A stretch of 37,430 nucleotides of DNA, taken from contig AQRW01000178.1 in NCBI GenBank assembly GCA_000402295.1, forward strand, positions 4,851 to 42,280, in the 5' to 3' direction. Of this stretch, positions 8,132 through 16,461 are shown piece by piece. The notes under the pieces are model-generated. The model was not told the origin of the DNA. It saw only the letters and a program-made list of their open reading frames with translations, and did not search any database. How positions within the stretch are numbered: position 1 is the stretch's first letter; each line of letters begins with the position of its first letter. The translations under genes were made by a program, and so were the position numbers. This stretch comes from Candidatus Aerophobus profundus SCGC AAA252-L23 (lineage in GTDB: Bacteria > Aerophobota > Aerophobia > Aerophobales > Aerophobaceae).

Positions 8132-9256
8132 ATGATAAGAATATTTATGCCCTGGAGAAAGCCTGCTCTGCCGCAGGTAAGATCACTTACTCAAACTGAA
8201 ATTATCTGGCGAAGACTTAAACGAAACCAGTTAGGCCTAATTGGGGCGGTTGTTCTCATTGTTCTTTACCTGGGTGCACTTTTTGCCGGTTTCATTAGTC
8301 CCTATTCTCCGGGTCTCCAGGTTCGAACCAAGAGCTATCACCCTCCTACGTCGATACACTTCGTTGATGCTAAGGGCAGGTGGAGCCGACGACCCTTTGT
8401 TTATGAGTACCAACTGGTGGATAAAGCTTTTAAGATCTATGAGCCTGATACCCAGGTAAAGCATCCCCTCCGTTTCTTGGTGAGGGGGACAGAGTACAAG
8501 TTTCTGGGCCTAATTCCTTCTCGTCTTCATCTTTTTGGGACTGATAAACCTGGTTATGTCTTTGTTTTAGGGACAGACAAATTTGGAAGGGACGTTTTTT
8601 CTCGACTTCTTTTTGGAGCCTGTATCTCTCTTTCGGTAGGATTGGTCGGCATCCTGGTTTCCTTTAGCCTGGGAGCATTAGTGGGAGGAATATCAGGCTA
8701 CTATGGTGGCGCGGTTGATAGTGTTTTGATGAGATTCTGTGAAATGATTATGTCTTTTCCAGGATTTTACCTACTTTTGGCTCTCCGGGCCGCACTTCCT
8801 ACTAATCTCTCTTCAACTCAGGTTTACTTTCTAATTGTGTTTATACTGAGTTTCATTGGTTGGCCTGGATTTGCTCGAGTGATTCGGGGTATGTTTCTTT
8901 CTTTTCGAGAACGGGAGTTTAGTCTGGCAGCTAAGGCTTTGGGTAGTACCGATCTTCGCATTATTTTGAGACATATTTTGCCCAACACGATGAGCTTTAT
9001 CATTGTAGCAGCTACTCTCAGCGTACCCGGTTATATCCTGGGGGAAAGTGCCTTGAGCTTCTTGGGACTGGGAATTCAGGAACCCCAGTCCAGTTGGGGC
9101 AATATGCTGGCGGCAGCCATGAACACCCGGGTTTTGGTAAGCTTTCCCTGGATTTTAGTACCGGGGTTTTTGATCTTTATCACTATTCTGGCATTTAACT
9201 TTTTGGGGGACGCTCTGCGTGATGCCCTGGAACCCAGGATGCGAACCAGTAGGTAG
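8132..9256 (+). CDS. oppC: ABC transporter permease, OppC/DppC-like, with long periplasmic insert
   Basis: The 374-residue permease starts at the ATG at 8132 (GGGGAG upstream); an in-frame TTG at 8105 overlapping oppB has no ribosome-binding site. The oppC_N-type first membrane helix (RNQLGLIGAVVLIVLYLGALFAG) is followed by about 100 residues outside the membrane before LGTDKFGRDVFSRLLFGACI. In ordinary OppC this loop is much shorter. The coupling loop (AAKALGSTDLRIILRHILPNT) and the end (NFLGDALRDALEPRM) are typical. With OppB it forms the channel. The enlarged loop may contact the binding protein. Confidence 0.88.
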   Translation: MIRIFMPWRKPALPQVRSLTQTEIIWRRLKRNQLGLIGAVVLIVLYLGALFAGFISPYSPGLQVRTKSYHPPTSIHFVDAKGRWSRRPFVYEYQLVDKAFKIYEPDTQVKHPLRFLVRGTEYKFLGLIPSRLHLFGTDKPGYVFVLGTDKFGRDVFSRLLFGACISLSVGLVGILVSFSLGALVGGISGYYGGAVDSVLMRFCEMIMSFPGFYLLLALRAALPTNLSSTQVYFLIVFILSFIGWPGFARVIRGMFLSFREREFSLAAKALGSTDLRIILRHILPNTMSFIIVAATLSVPGYILGESALSFLGLGIQEPQSSWGNMLAAAMNTRVLVSFPWILVPGFLIFITILAFNFLGDALRDALEPRMRTSR

Positions 9257-9393
9257 ACCCCCACTGACTAATGTTTTCCTATTTACCACTGATTCCTTAT
9301 CCTGACTACTTTTGCCGCACAGCAAGAATAGCGGTTGATTTAGCCAAAAAATACGAGTTTAACAAATGTACAAACAAAGGAGAGAAAAACAAG

Positions 9394-12024
9394 ATGAAGA
9401 GAAAATGGATTCTACCTTCAGTAATCTTGGGATTATTGGTGAGTTTCTCAGCCGTACCTCTTTTTGCCGCTCCGGAGACCACAATTAGTCCACAAAGTCA
9501 GCTCCAGTCTCAAAGATATGTTCTGGACAATGGAATGATAGTTATCCTGGAGGAAGTTCATACCGCCCCGGTAGTGGCCTGGCAAGTTTGGGTGAAAGCC
9601 GGAAGCATCACTGAAAGTGAGTACTCAGGTTCAGGGGTATCTCATTATGTCGAACATATGCTATTCAAGGGAACGGAAGACAGAGGAGTGGGAGAAATTG
9701 GGCGGGAGATAAGAGGTCTGGGAGGGCAAATTGGTGGCTATACCTCCTTCGACCGTACTGTTTATCATCTGGTTGTTCCCAGTGACCATTCTCTTACCGC
9801 TCTTAATGTTCTGGCGGATGCCCTGATGAATTCGGCTTTTGATCCGGCGGAGTTAAACAAGGAAAGAGAGGTGATATTTCGGGAGATTGATATGGGTGAG
9901 GATGATCCTGATCGTTTCTTATCGCGTCTTTTCTGGTCTACTCTGTTCCGCGAGCATCCTTATCGTTACCCGGTCATTGGATACCGAACTCTCTTCGAAC
10001 GACTAACCAGACAAGATCTTGTGGACTATTATCACAAGATGTACCACCCTAATAATATGATCCTGGTGGGAGTGGGAGATTTTGATTCTCGAATAGCTCT
10101 TGCCCAAATTGAAGAGGCTTTTTCCAGCTTTAAGCGAGAATCACTGCCACCAGTTTACATTCCGGATGAACCTAATCAACGGGGGCCAAGGAGAGTGGAG
10201 AGAGAATTTGAAGTCCAGCAGATCTACCTCCTAATGGGTTTTCGTACCGTAGGCATTCAAAGTAACGATATGTATCCCCTCGATGTTCTGGCTATCATCC
10301 TCGGCCAGGGCCGAAGTTCCCGGTTATTCAGGAAAATTAGAGAAGAGAAAGGACTGGTAAATGCGATATCTTCCTGGTCCTATACTCCTAAATATGCCGG
10401 TATCTTCGGCATAAATGCTAAATTGGACAGAGCAAATAGAGACTCTGCCATTGAGGAAATCTTAAGAGAGCTGGATCAATTTAAAGTAAAGCTTGTAGGT
10501 GAAGAGGAGCTGGAGAAAGCCAAGAGAAAGGTAATAAGTGAGCACATCTTTTTCCGGGAGACTATGAAAAATAGGGCTACGGATCTTGCCTCCAATGAGC
10601 TGACGGTGGGAGATCCCAGTTTTTCTGAAAACTACGTGAGAGGAATCCAGGAGGTAAACCGGGAAGACCTCGTACGGGTAGCCAATAAATACTTTCGTGA
10701 GGATAATCTTACCATAACGCTTCTGAAGCCCGCTACTGAAAAAGCATTTGCCCAACCAAAGATGGCGGTAAAAAAACCACCGCTCATCAATAAATTCGAG
10801 CTGCCTAATGGTATGACTCTTCTGGTGCGGGAAAATCATACCTTACCCACGGTCCTTATGCAGGCAGTGTTCAGGGGAGGGCTGAGGTTCGAAAATGAAG
10901 ATAATAATGGGATCTGCAATTTTGCTCGAGGTATGTTGCTCAAAGGCACTAAGACTAGGACTGCTCACCAGATAGCTGAGGAAATAGAGTCACTGGGGGG
11001 AGCCATTGATACCTATGGAGGAAATAACTCATTTGGCTGCTCCGTTGGCCTATTAAAGGAAGATTTTGACGCTGGGCTGGAGATTCTGGCCGATGTCATC
11101 ATGAACTCCACTTTGCCTCCCGAGGAAATAGAGCGAGAAAGAAGGATCATCCTGGCCCAGATCAAAACCCAAGAGGATGACATTTTTAATGCCACCTTTG
11201 AATTGCTTAAGGAAACCTTGTTTACCCGTCATCCCTTTAGGTTTCAACGCCTCGGCTCTACCCACAGTATAGCCAAACTTACCAGGGCCGATTTAACTGA
11301 GTATTATCATGAACTCTGCAGACCTAACAATATGGTTCTGGCGGTTTACGGAGACGTAAAGGCATCCCAGGTAGTAGAGAAAGTACAGCAGATTTTTTCC
11401 AATTTTGAGCCTCGTCCTCTGCCTTTAATTCAGATTCCCCAGGAGCCAAAGTCAACTCAGGTGAGGGTAGCTACCAAGTATATGGAAAAAAAACAGGCTC
11501 TCATTATGGTAGGGTTTCAGGGTATCGATGTCAAAAGCGAGGATCGATATACCTTTGCGGTCCTGACCTCGATCCTTTCTGGTGGGGGTTCCCGTCTTTA
11601 CCAGAGCCTGAGAGACGAGCTCGGTCTTGCCTATATGGTGGGAAGTTTTTCCTTCATCGGACTGGATAATCCTGGTGCTTACATCTTTTATATAGCGACA
11701 GCTCCGGAAAAGATAGAGTTAGCCAGAGATGGACTCTTGGAAGAGATAAAGAAATTAGTAACGACCAAGGTATCGCAAGAAGAGCTCAATCGGGCTAGAA
11801 AAGATTTAATCGGCACCGAGACCATTCGTCTGGAGACTAACCAGGCTTTGGCTTTTCAGTGTGCCCTGGATGAGCTATATGGATTGGGCTATCAGAATTT
11901 TGAGCGATATGCTTCGGCCATCAATGGAGTTACTGAAGAGGACATTAAAAAGGTGGCCACCAAGTATTTTGATCTCGCTAGCTATGCCATAGTGCTTGTG
12001 GGACCGGAAGAGGAAATTCAGTAG
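9394..12024 (+). CDS. Secreted two-domain M16 zinc peptidase
   Basis: This is an 876-residue insulinase-family protein. Residues 1-26 are a signal peptide (KRKW, then a hydrophobic core ending LFAA). The first half has the inverted zinc motif HYVEH at 84-88 with the third ligand Glu about 76 residues later (REVIFREIDM, near 164). The second half repeats the fold (NKFELPNGMTLLVRENHTLP) but the zinc motif position reads NFARG, so it is inactive, as in PqqL/YmxG-like pairs. It probably acts in the periplasm as a clamp on short peptides. The start at 9394 follows AAAGGAGAG; an upstream in-frame ATG at 9271 would bury the signal peptide. It follows oppC by 137 bases on the same strand, so peptide trimming before uptake is a reasonable but unproven link. 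Confidence 0.9.
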   Translation: MKRKWILPSVILGLLVSFSAVPLFAAPETTISPQSQLQSQRYVLDNGMIVILEEVHTAPVVAWQVWVKAGSITESEYSGSGVSHYVEHMLFKGTEDRGVGEIGREIRGLGGQIGGYTSFDRTVYHLVVPSDHSLTALNVLADALMNSAFDPAELNKEREVIFREIDMGEDDPDRFLSRLFWSTLFREHPYRYPVIGYRTLFERLTRQDLVDYYHKMYHPNNMILVGVGDFDSRIALAQIEEAFSSFKRESLPPVYIPDEPNQRGPRRVEREFEVQQIYLLMGFRTVGIQSNDMYPLDVLAIILGQGRSSRLFRKIREEKGLVNAISSWSYTPKYAGIFGINAKLDRANRDSAIEEILRELDQFKVKLVGEEELEKAKRKVISEHIFFRETMKNRATDLASNELTVGDPSFSENYVRGIQEVNREDLVRVANKYFREDNLTITLLKPATEKAFAQPKMAVKKPPLINKFELPNGMTLLVRENHTLPTVLMQAVFRGGLRFENEDNNGICNFARGMLLKGTKTRTAHQIAEEIESLGGAIDTYGGNNSFGCSVGLLKEDFDAGLEILADVIMNSTLPPEEIERERRIILAQIKTQEDDIFNATFELLKETLFTRHPFRFQRLGSTHSIAKLTRADLTEYYHELCRPNNMVLAVYGDVKASQVVEKVQQIFSNFEPRPLPLIQIPQEPKSTQVRVATKYMEKKQALIMVGFQGIDVKSEDRYTFAVLTSILSGGGSRLYQSLRDELGLAYMVGSFSFIGLDNPGAYIFYIATAPEKIELARDGLLEEIKKLVTTKVSQEELNRARKDLIGTETIRLETNQALAFQCALDELYGLGYQNFERYASAINGVTEEDIKKVATKYFDLASYAIVLVGPEEEIQ

Positions 12025-12128
12025 GCTGAGCCTAAAGCACCAATTCTTTTCTAAACACTTGTAGTGATGGAAACACTTACTTGCAGTCACTTTTCCGCTT
12101 TTTGTCTTCCTTTCCGGATTGGTCTATA

Positions 12129-12171
12129 TCGGCTCCGGAGGCCGACGCGCTATCCACTGAACTACAGGCGC
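12129..12171 (-). pseudogene. 5' half of a tRNA-Arg (anticodon CCG)
   Basis: Read from 12171 downward this gives acceptor strand GCGCCTG, a D-arm (GTTC AGTGGATA GCGC) and a perfect anticodon arm: TCGGC, loop CTCCGGA with anticodon CCG, GCCGA. The similarity ends there. No T-arm with TTCGA and no 3' acceptor strand follow, so the gene is truncated after the anticodon arm. The D-stem has one mismatch. A recombinase remnant lies about 70 bases upstream in the same direction. The pair looks like the relic of an element that once used tRNA-Arg as its integration site. Confidence 0.6.
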
Positions 12172-12243
12172 ATAGTCTTTCTAAATCCTTACTGGATAAG
12201 TGTTTCAAGGCAACAACAAAATGTTTAAATTGACCTCCCTTGA

Positions 12244-12338
12244 GGCTTGGTGTTTGTTGGGACCGATTTTTTCCCGTCTACGTCTTCCCCGGACATAATA
12301 GTCGAGTACCAGTTCTTACTCTTCTTAAAGACACCCAT
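12244..12338 (-). pseudogene. Tyrosine recombinase (phage-type integrase), N-terminal remnant
   Basis: From the ATG at 12338 the frame reads MGVFKKSKNWY. After a one-base deletion it continues in another frame as DYYVRGRRRREKIGPNKHQA. Together these match the start of SAM-like-domain phage integrases (MGVFKR.KNWYIDYY..GRR.REK.GP.K..A). Nothing of the core-binding or catalytic domains remains. It sits just before the half tRNA-Arg at 12129-12171 and near the left MITE, so it marks the edge of a decayed integrative element. Confidence 0.55.
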
Positions 12339-12486
12339 CGGGTTCTTCTCTTTTCATAATAGCCAATAAGCGGCTGCTGTCAACGCCTCCAACTCGTCGA
12401 AAAATTAGGGATTACTCAGCCATGTAAATGGTGAGTAAGTACGAGAAGGGAGAGACTATTCCTCCTGCGCAAATTCTCCTGAAGAT

Positions 12487-12756
12487 TGCCAACCAACTTT
12501 TGCAGGAAAAGAATGGTAGCCGCAGGCTTTAGCCTGCGTTTATTTGCGCAGCTTAAAAGCTGCGGCTACCAGGACCCCTTTGCACAGCTCGAAAGCTGCG
12601 GCTACCAGGATAGCTACAGCTTAAATGTGAAACCGGTGATTATTTAGATTAATCTTTCTCTTGCTGGCTCGGGGTGTTTCTTAATGAAAGGATAGTTCAG
12701 TCAAAGGTATTCCGAGAAACGAGATAGGGTAAGTTTCCTGCAAAAGTTGGGTGGCA
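12487..12756. mobile_element. MITE copy 1 (270 bp, 23-bp inverted ends)
   Basis: The ends at 12487-12509 and 12734-12756 are inverted repeats of 23 bases that share the core CCAACTTTTGCAGGAAA and differ at one position near the tip. The same element lies in opposite orientation at 19357-19629, with roughly 85-90% identity by eye along its whole length. It has no complete gene. Its interior holds a nested palindrome (12514-12607) of the REP-like family also found alone near 30026 and 31770, plus about 130 bases of unique sequence. The right end cuts into a transposase reading frame (VEYAHLIAQYTATQ). No clear target duplication is visible. Confidence 0.75.
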
Positions 12757-13119
12757 GTATATTGGGCTATTAAATGAGCATACTCAACTCCACTGAACAC
12801 CCCGTAGTATCTTTCCCTTCCATAGACAATGAGCCGAGCCCCGGAAAGATAGGAGAGTTCTCCTCTTTCTCTCATTTTCTTCTCCAGTTTCTCCATCTTC
12901 CCTTCATACTTCATCTCCAGGATCTTGACCGCATTATAGAGCATAAGAACACTAAAGATTCTGGCCTGAATGGAATTTAAGGTTCTTCCGGCTAAGTCTC
13001 TTAAGTTCCACCTTTGAGAGAGATACCTAATCCCCTGATTCTCAATGACCCAGCGGTCTTTATAGAGGGATAATTCGTAAAAGTCCGTGTCCACTAACTT
13101 CGTAAGAGATGGTGTCATT
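12681..13119 (-). pseudogene. DDE transposase, C-terminal fragment (IS4-like)
   Basis: The frame carries MTPSLTKLVDTDFYELSLYK, then DRWVIENQGIRYLSQRW and LNSIQARIFSVLMLYNAVKI. The Y-x2-R-x3-E arrangement (YKDRWVIE) is the end of the catalytic core of IS4-type transposases and supplies the last acidic residue. The N-terminal two-thirds with the first two acidic residues are missing. At the other end the frame runs into the MITE at 12756, so its last 25 codons are MITE sequence. Upstream it joins directly to a trkA stub. It is a doubly truncated relic. Confidence 0.6.
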
Positions 13120-13252
13120 TGACAAGTGTGCTTTGAACATATTGGCAAGCTTTTTCATTTTTCTCCACTACTATTACCTCATGATTTTCTAAAGATAAGG
13201 TTTTGGCTATTTGGTAGCCTACTTCTCCTGCACCTACTACGATTATCCTCAT
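13115..13252 (-). pseudogene. TrkA-type NAD-binding protein, first 45 codons only
   Basis: From ATG 13252 the frame reads MRIIVVGAGEVGYQIAKTLS, then NHEVIVVEKNEKACQYV. This is the first beta-alpha-beta unit of a TrkA N-terminal RCK domain, with the GxGxxG nucleotide loop and the acidic residue (VVE) at the end of strand 2. Potassium-uptake TrkA has about 220 or 450 residues. Here the frame stops at 13115 exactly where the transposase relic begins. The insertion or deletion that brought the transposase fragment truncated this gene. No other trk gene is nearby. Confidence 0.6.
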
Positions 13253-13334
13253 AAGTTCACCTGTCACTATTTAATTTTACTGATTATCTGGGAATCTTCT
13301 CTTAGCTTAAAAGAGGTTTAACTAATGTCAAGCC

Positions 13335-13646
13335 GTGCTCCTGGATGGCTATAATGATACTGCACACTTTTCAGTGAAAGAATGCAAACGATGTGATTAT
13401 TTCAGGAAAGTGAAGTGCTCTGCTCATACGGTGTATCTGGCTTTAAAGAAACAGGAGCAAGGAGATCTTACGGATGCATCATATCAACCTAAAGGACGAC
13501 ATCCCCAGCAGATAGAAGATGAGAAAGATCTACTTAGACGAGCTATTGGGTGGAAGTATATCTATAACTTAGAGCGTCCCCACCAGGGAAATAATAACCT
13601 TACTCCTTATGACAAACTTAAGTCTTTAAGCTATGTAACCCGGTAA
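13335..13646 (+). pseudogene. Integrase-core transposase remnant with internal deletion
   Basis: The 103-codon frame ends with YIYNLERPHQ and LTPYDKLKSL, the signature tail of rve-type transposases (IS481/IS3 group). The middle (LKKQEQGDLTDASYQPKGRH) resembles the linker that follows the N-terminal helix-turn-helix domain of the same group. The whole DDE core between the two, about 150-200 residues, is absent. I read this as an internal-deletion derivative with no catalytic capacity. The first codons are of uncertain origin and the start is arbitrary. Confidence 0.45.
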
Positions 13647-13728
13647 AGAAATATGTCTTTGCGCCGTGTGGTCGTTCTGACCCCGGCCCGTCCCTCGTGA
13701 CAAGCAGGTTGGAACCTGGTTATGGCAA

Positions 13729-14511
13729 CTATTCCAAGTAATGCGATTTGACCGGAATTTCTTCCAAGGTTGTTCTTGAAATAGTAACGGTTAATGACCC
13801 GGCTGCACCTGGGGCCACCTGGTACCTCTGGAAATAAATAATCAAGCTGTAACTATTGAAATTGAAGTTCCTGAAGTTCTTGGGAAGGGGAGCTGTGCCC
13901 TGACTTACCATCTCCTTTAGATTATCATCTTCTTTCCAGCCCATTGATTGAAGTTGGCGCATAATATCTTGGGCTGAAATTTGGGATATCGTTGGCAAGG
14001 CTTTTTCAGAATAACCAAGAAAATCGTTGATACTTATCTCTTTCTTTTTGACCATATCGTAATTAAAAGCGTAAATTTCCTCATTACCATGGGCTCCACC
14101 AGTAAAATAGTAAATCTTTATCACCAAACTTAAATATTTTTGGTTAAGCTGAGCCCGCTGCCAGGAAGCAATAAAATCAAAAGGTACCTGGGGATTTTCC
14201 GGTACTGACTCTCCGGCAGACAGCGTCTTTAATCTGTCCTTCCAGTTATCCAGTGATTCTTCTTTGAAGCTACTAATTTTACCGGAAATCAAATGGGAAA
14301 TTTTTTGGTTAAAATCTGGAGCAACCGTCTCAAATTGGGGGTATTCGGCCTGGATACGGAAAAACTTGTCTGATTCTCTAATAGACTGTATCCTCACCCG
14401 TAAGGAACTGGTGAGCGGCTGCCCTCCCCTGACTTCATCAGCCCAAGACCCTATGGTTGTTAACAGACAAAGGGCACTTATGAACAAGACCACGGAATTT
14501 CTATTTGTCAA
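13729..14511 (-). CDS. Secreted DUF4163/DUF3298-domain protein
   Basis: The 260-residue protein has an N-terminal signal peptide (residues 1-24, core VVLFISALCLLTTIGSWA). It then has the PdaC/RsiV-like extracellular fold: YPQFETVAPDFNQKI (DUF4163 side), IKIYYFTGGAHGNEEIYAFN and KKKEISINDFL (DUF3298), ending in YFQRYQVAPGAAG. In RsiV this fold binds lysozyme, and in PdaC it accompanies a deacetylase. Here there is neither an anti-sigma membrane helix nor an enzyme domain, so the partner is unknown. The start is a TTG at 14511 with GGGAGG five bases upstream. It lies 45 bases downstream of the sugar ABC permeases on the same strand and could be the last gene of that operon. Confidence 0.7.
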   Translation of the reverse strand: MTNRNSVVLFISALCLLTTIGSWADEVRGGQPLTSSLRVRIQSIRESDKFFRIQAEYPQFETVAPDFNQKISHLISGKISSFKEESLDNWKDRLKTLSAGESVPENPQVPFDFIASWQRAQLNQKYLSLVIKIYYFTGGAHGNEEIYAFNYDMVKKKEISINDFLGYSEKALPTISQISAQDIMRQLQSMGWKEDDNLKEMVSQGTAPLPKNFRNFNFNSYSLIIYFQRYQVAPGAAGSLTVTISRTTLEEIPVKSHYLE

Positions 14512-14556
14512 GCCATCCTCCCATTCATATTCTCCTTATTTTAAATGCAATATTTA

Positions 14557-15396
14557 TTACTGTTTGACAGACCCGGCGACAAGCCCTTTTATCAAATGCC
14601 GCTGTATGATAGTAAAGAAAATGACCGTAGGAATAGCAGCTATTACAGAGGCGGCCATCACCTTACCCCAATCTGCAGAGTACTGACCAAAAAAATTTGC
14701 TACCCCCACAGGTACAGTCTTCTTCTCAGTTTGAGTCATCAAGGTCAAGGCAAATAAAAACTCATTCCATGTTACGGCAAAAGTATATGCTGCAGTAGCT
14801 ACCAGACCAGGTAGAGAAACAGGCAAAATAACCCGAAAAATAGTTCCCAATGCCGAGCAACCATCAATGGCAGCTGCATTATCTAATTCTTTGGGAATTG
14901 TCTCAAAGTATCCCACCAGCATATATACGGAAAAAGGGGCTGTAATAGCAATATACACAACTATTAGTCCAATATAAGAGTTTGCCAGACGGAGAACCCA
15001 AAAAATCATAAATATAGGGGTAACCAGTATCACCCAGGGAAACATTTGTGTAAACCCAACCATAGCCATTATTGAATTTTTCCCTGAAAACTTGTATCTG
15101 GACATAGCATAAGCTGTCGGTGCAGCTATCGTATATACACAAATAATAGTAGCTATTGTACATACGAGGATACTATTAAAAATAAATCGAAGAAATCCAG
15201 ATTCAAAAACTCTCTTATAATTCATCCATGTTGGTTGACTACTAATAAACTCAATATTTCTAGATAATAATTCAGTAGGAGGTTTGAGGGAGCTGACAAT
15301 CATCCAGAAAAAAGGGAATAATATAACTCCTATAATTAAAAATGTTCCTATAACAACAATTATGTCTTGAATATTGCCAAATATACTTCTTCTCAT
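14557..15396 (-). CDS. Carbohydrate-type ABC transporter permease, MalG/UgpE-like
   Basis: The 279-residue inner-membrane protein has an N-terminal helix (IIVVIGTFLIIGVILFPFFWMIVSSLK), the typical P-T-W-x-N-Y segment after it, and the coupling loop with EAA-type motif (ELDNAAAIDGCSALGTIFRVILPVSLPGL). It ends GLVAGSVKQ, the classic terminus of CUT1 permeases. It directly follows its partner permease with no gap (15396/15397). No ATPase is encoded beside it. CUT1 importers often share one MsmX-type ATPase encoded elsewhere. Confidence 0.88.
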   Translation of the reverse strand: MRRSIFGNIQDIIVVIGTFLIIGVILFPFFWMIVSSLKPPTELLSRNIEFISSQPTWMNYKRVFESGFLRFIFNSILVCTIATIICVYTIAAPTAYAMSRYKFSGKNSIMAMVGFTQMFPWVILVTPIFMIFWVLRLANSYIGLIVVYIAITAPFSVYMLVGYFETIPKELDNAAAIDGCSALGTIFRVILPVSLPGLVATAAYTFAVTWNEFLFALTLMTQTEKKTVPVGVANFFGQYSADWGKVMAASVIAAIPTVIFFTIIQRHLIKGLVAGSVKQ

Positions 15397-16332
15397 TTAT
15401 TCTCTTCTCAAACTCGGTTGGAATAAAACCTTAAAATATATTATCGCGAATATCATCATTATAACCGTCATTACAACTCCAAAAGTTGCCCCGTATCCAA
15501 CTCGAAAATTGACAAAACTTTCAAAATATACCTTTGTACCTAGCACCTGGGTAAAATCACCTGGTCCTCCCCCCGTAGAAAGCCACACATACACAAAATT
15601 ATTAAAGGTCCAGATAGTAATCATAAAACCTATGATTGTAGTTACTGAGCGTAGAAGAGGAAAGGTAATGTACCAAAGCTGATAAAACCATCCGGCACCA
15701 TCAATTCTCGCAGCTTCATATAACTCCAGAGGAATGGATTGAAGTCCGGCTAAAAAAGCTATCACTACAAAAGGTAATTCACGCCAAACGATGATCATTA
15801 AGATCGATATCCAAATGACGGAGACACTGGTCAAAAAATAGATAGGTTGATGAATTAATCCCAGGTTTTGAAGGAATAAATTTAAAAATCCATATCTACT
15901 GTGGAGCATCCATTTCCAGATGGCAACTGCGACAACGGGGGGAACCCCCCATGGTATAAAAATCAGTATACGGGCCAATCCTGAAAGCCGGAATCTCTTG
16001 AGCGCGGCAGAGTTCAACAGTAACGCAAGTCCAGCCCCCATCACAAAACGAAGTAACACGGTAACTCCGGTAAGCCATAACGCTGTGTTTACCAAAATTC
16101 TATAAAAACTAGGATCTTTTAACAGTTCGACAAAGTTTTTCAGTCCAACAAATTTTCCTCCTTCTCCAGCCATCTGGAAAAGACTAATCTTCTGTAGGCT
16201 CAACCCCATGTTGTACAGAGAAGGGAAGAAAAAGAAAAATATCAAGAGGGCTAAAGTAGGCAACACCAACATATAAGGAAGCATTATTTTACGTGATTTC
16301 ATCGAAGTCTTTTTTAACTCATATTTTTTCAT
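15397..16332 (-). CDS. Carbohydrate-type ABC transporter permease, MalF/UgpA-like
   Basis: The 311-residue protein is the first permease of the importer. It has a long first membrane helix (MLVLPTLALLIFFFFFPSLYNMGLSL), a short periplasmic segment containing FVGLKNFVELLKDPSFYRILVNT, and the coupling motif ELYEAARIDGAGWFYQLWYITFPLLRS. It lies 154 bases after the binding-protein gene. The gap contains a REP-like palindrome pair and an insertion-sequence end, so the operon may have been longer or differently spaced before. Start ATG at 16332 has only a weak SD. Confidence 0.88.
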   Translation of the reverse strand: MKKYELKKTSMKSRKIMLPYMLVLPTLALLIFFFFFPSLYNMGLSLQKISLFQMAGEGGKFVGLKNFVELLKDPSFYRILVNTALWLTGVTVLLRFVMGAGLALLLNSAALKRFRLSGLARILIFIPWGVPPVVAVAIWKWMLHSRYGFLNLFLQNLGLIHQPIYFLTSVSVIWISILMIIVWRELPFVVIAFLAGLQSIPLELYEAARIDGAGWFYQLWYITFPLLRSVTTIIGFMITIWTFNNFVYVWLSTGGGPGDFTQVLGTKVYFESFVNFRVGYGATFGVVMTVIMMIFAIIYFKVLFQPSLRRE

Positions 16333-16395
16333 ACTTTAGCCCTCTGCATTTTACTTATACTCTTCTCTATAAGCCTGCTGATAAAGTGGTTTTTT

Positions 16396-16454
16396 GTAGA
16401 GGTTTCATTTATGAAACTTGCTTTAATAAAGGGTCCGATAAATCGGACCGCTAC
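16396..16454. repeat. REP-like double palindrome with GTAG/CTAC feet
   Basis: Two perfect hairpins lie in tandem: GTTTCAT-TT-ATGAAAC at 16402-16417 and GGTCCGAT-AA-ATCGGACC at 16432-16449. They are framed by GTAG (16396-16399) and CTAC (16451-16454). The layout is the same as in the GTAGCC...GGCTAC repeats at 12514, 30026 and 31770, with a different stem sequence. On the minus strand it lies between the sugar-binding protein and its permease, where a stem-loop could stabilise the upstream message. Confidence 0.55.
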
Positions 16455-16461
16455 AATATTG

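Noticed and set aside
2076..9256. deoC and the ABC operon as a nucleoside uptake system
   Set aside because: deoC is divergent, the transporter is of the class 5 peptide type, and no nucleoside phosphorylase or kinase is present.
12025..12050. Palindrome TAGGCTGAGCCTA after the M16 gene as a terminator
   Set aside because: Stem is six pairs with a single-base centre and there is no T-tract.
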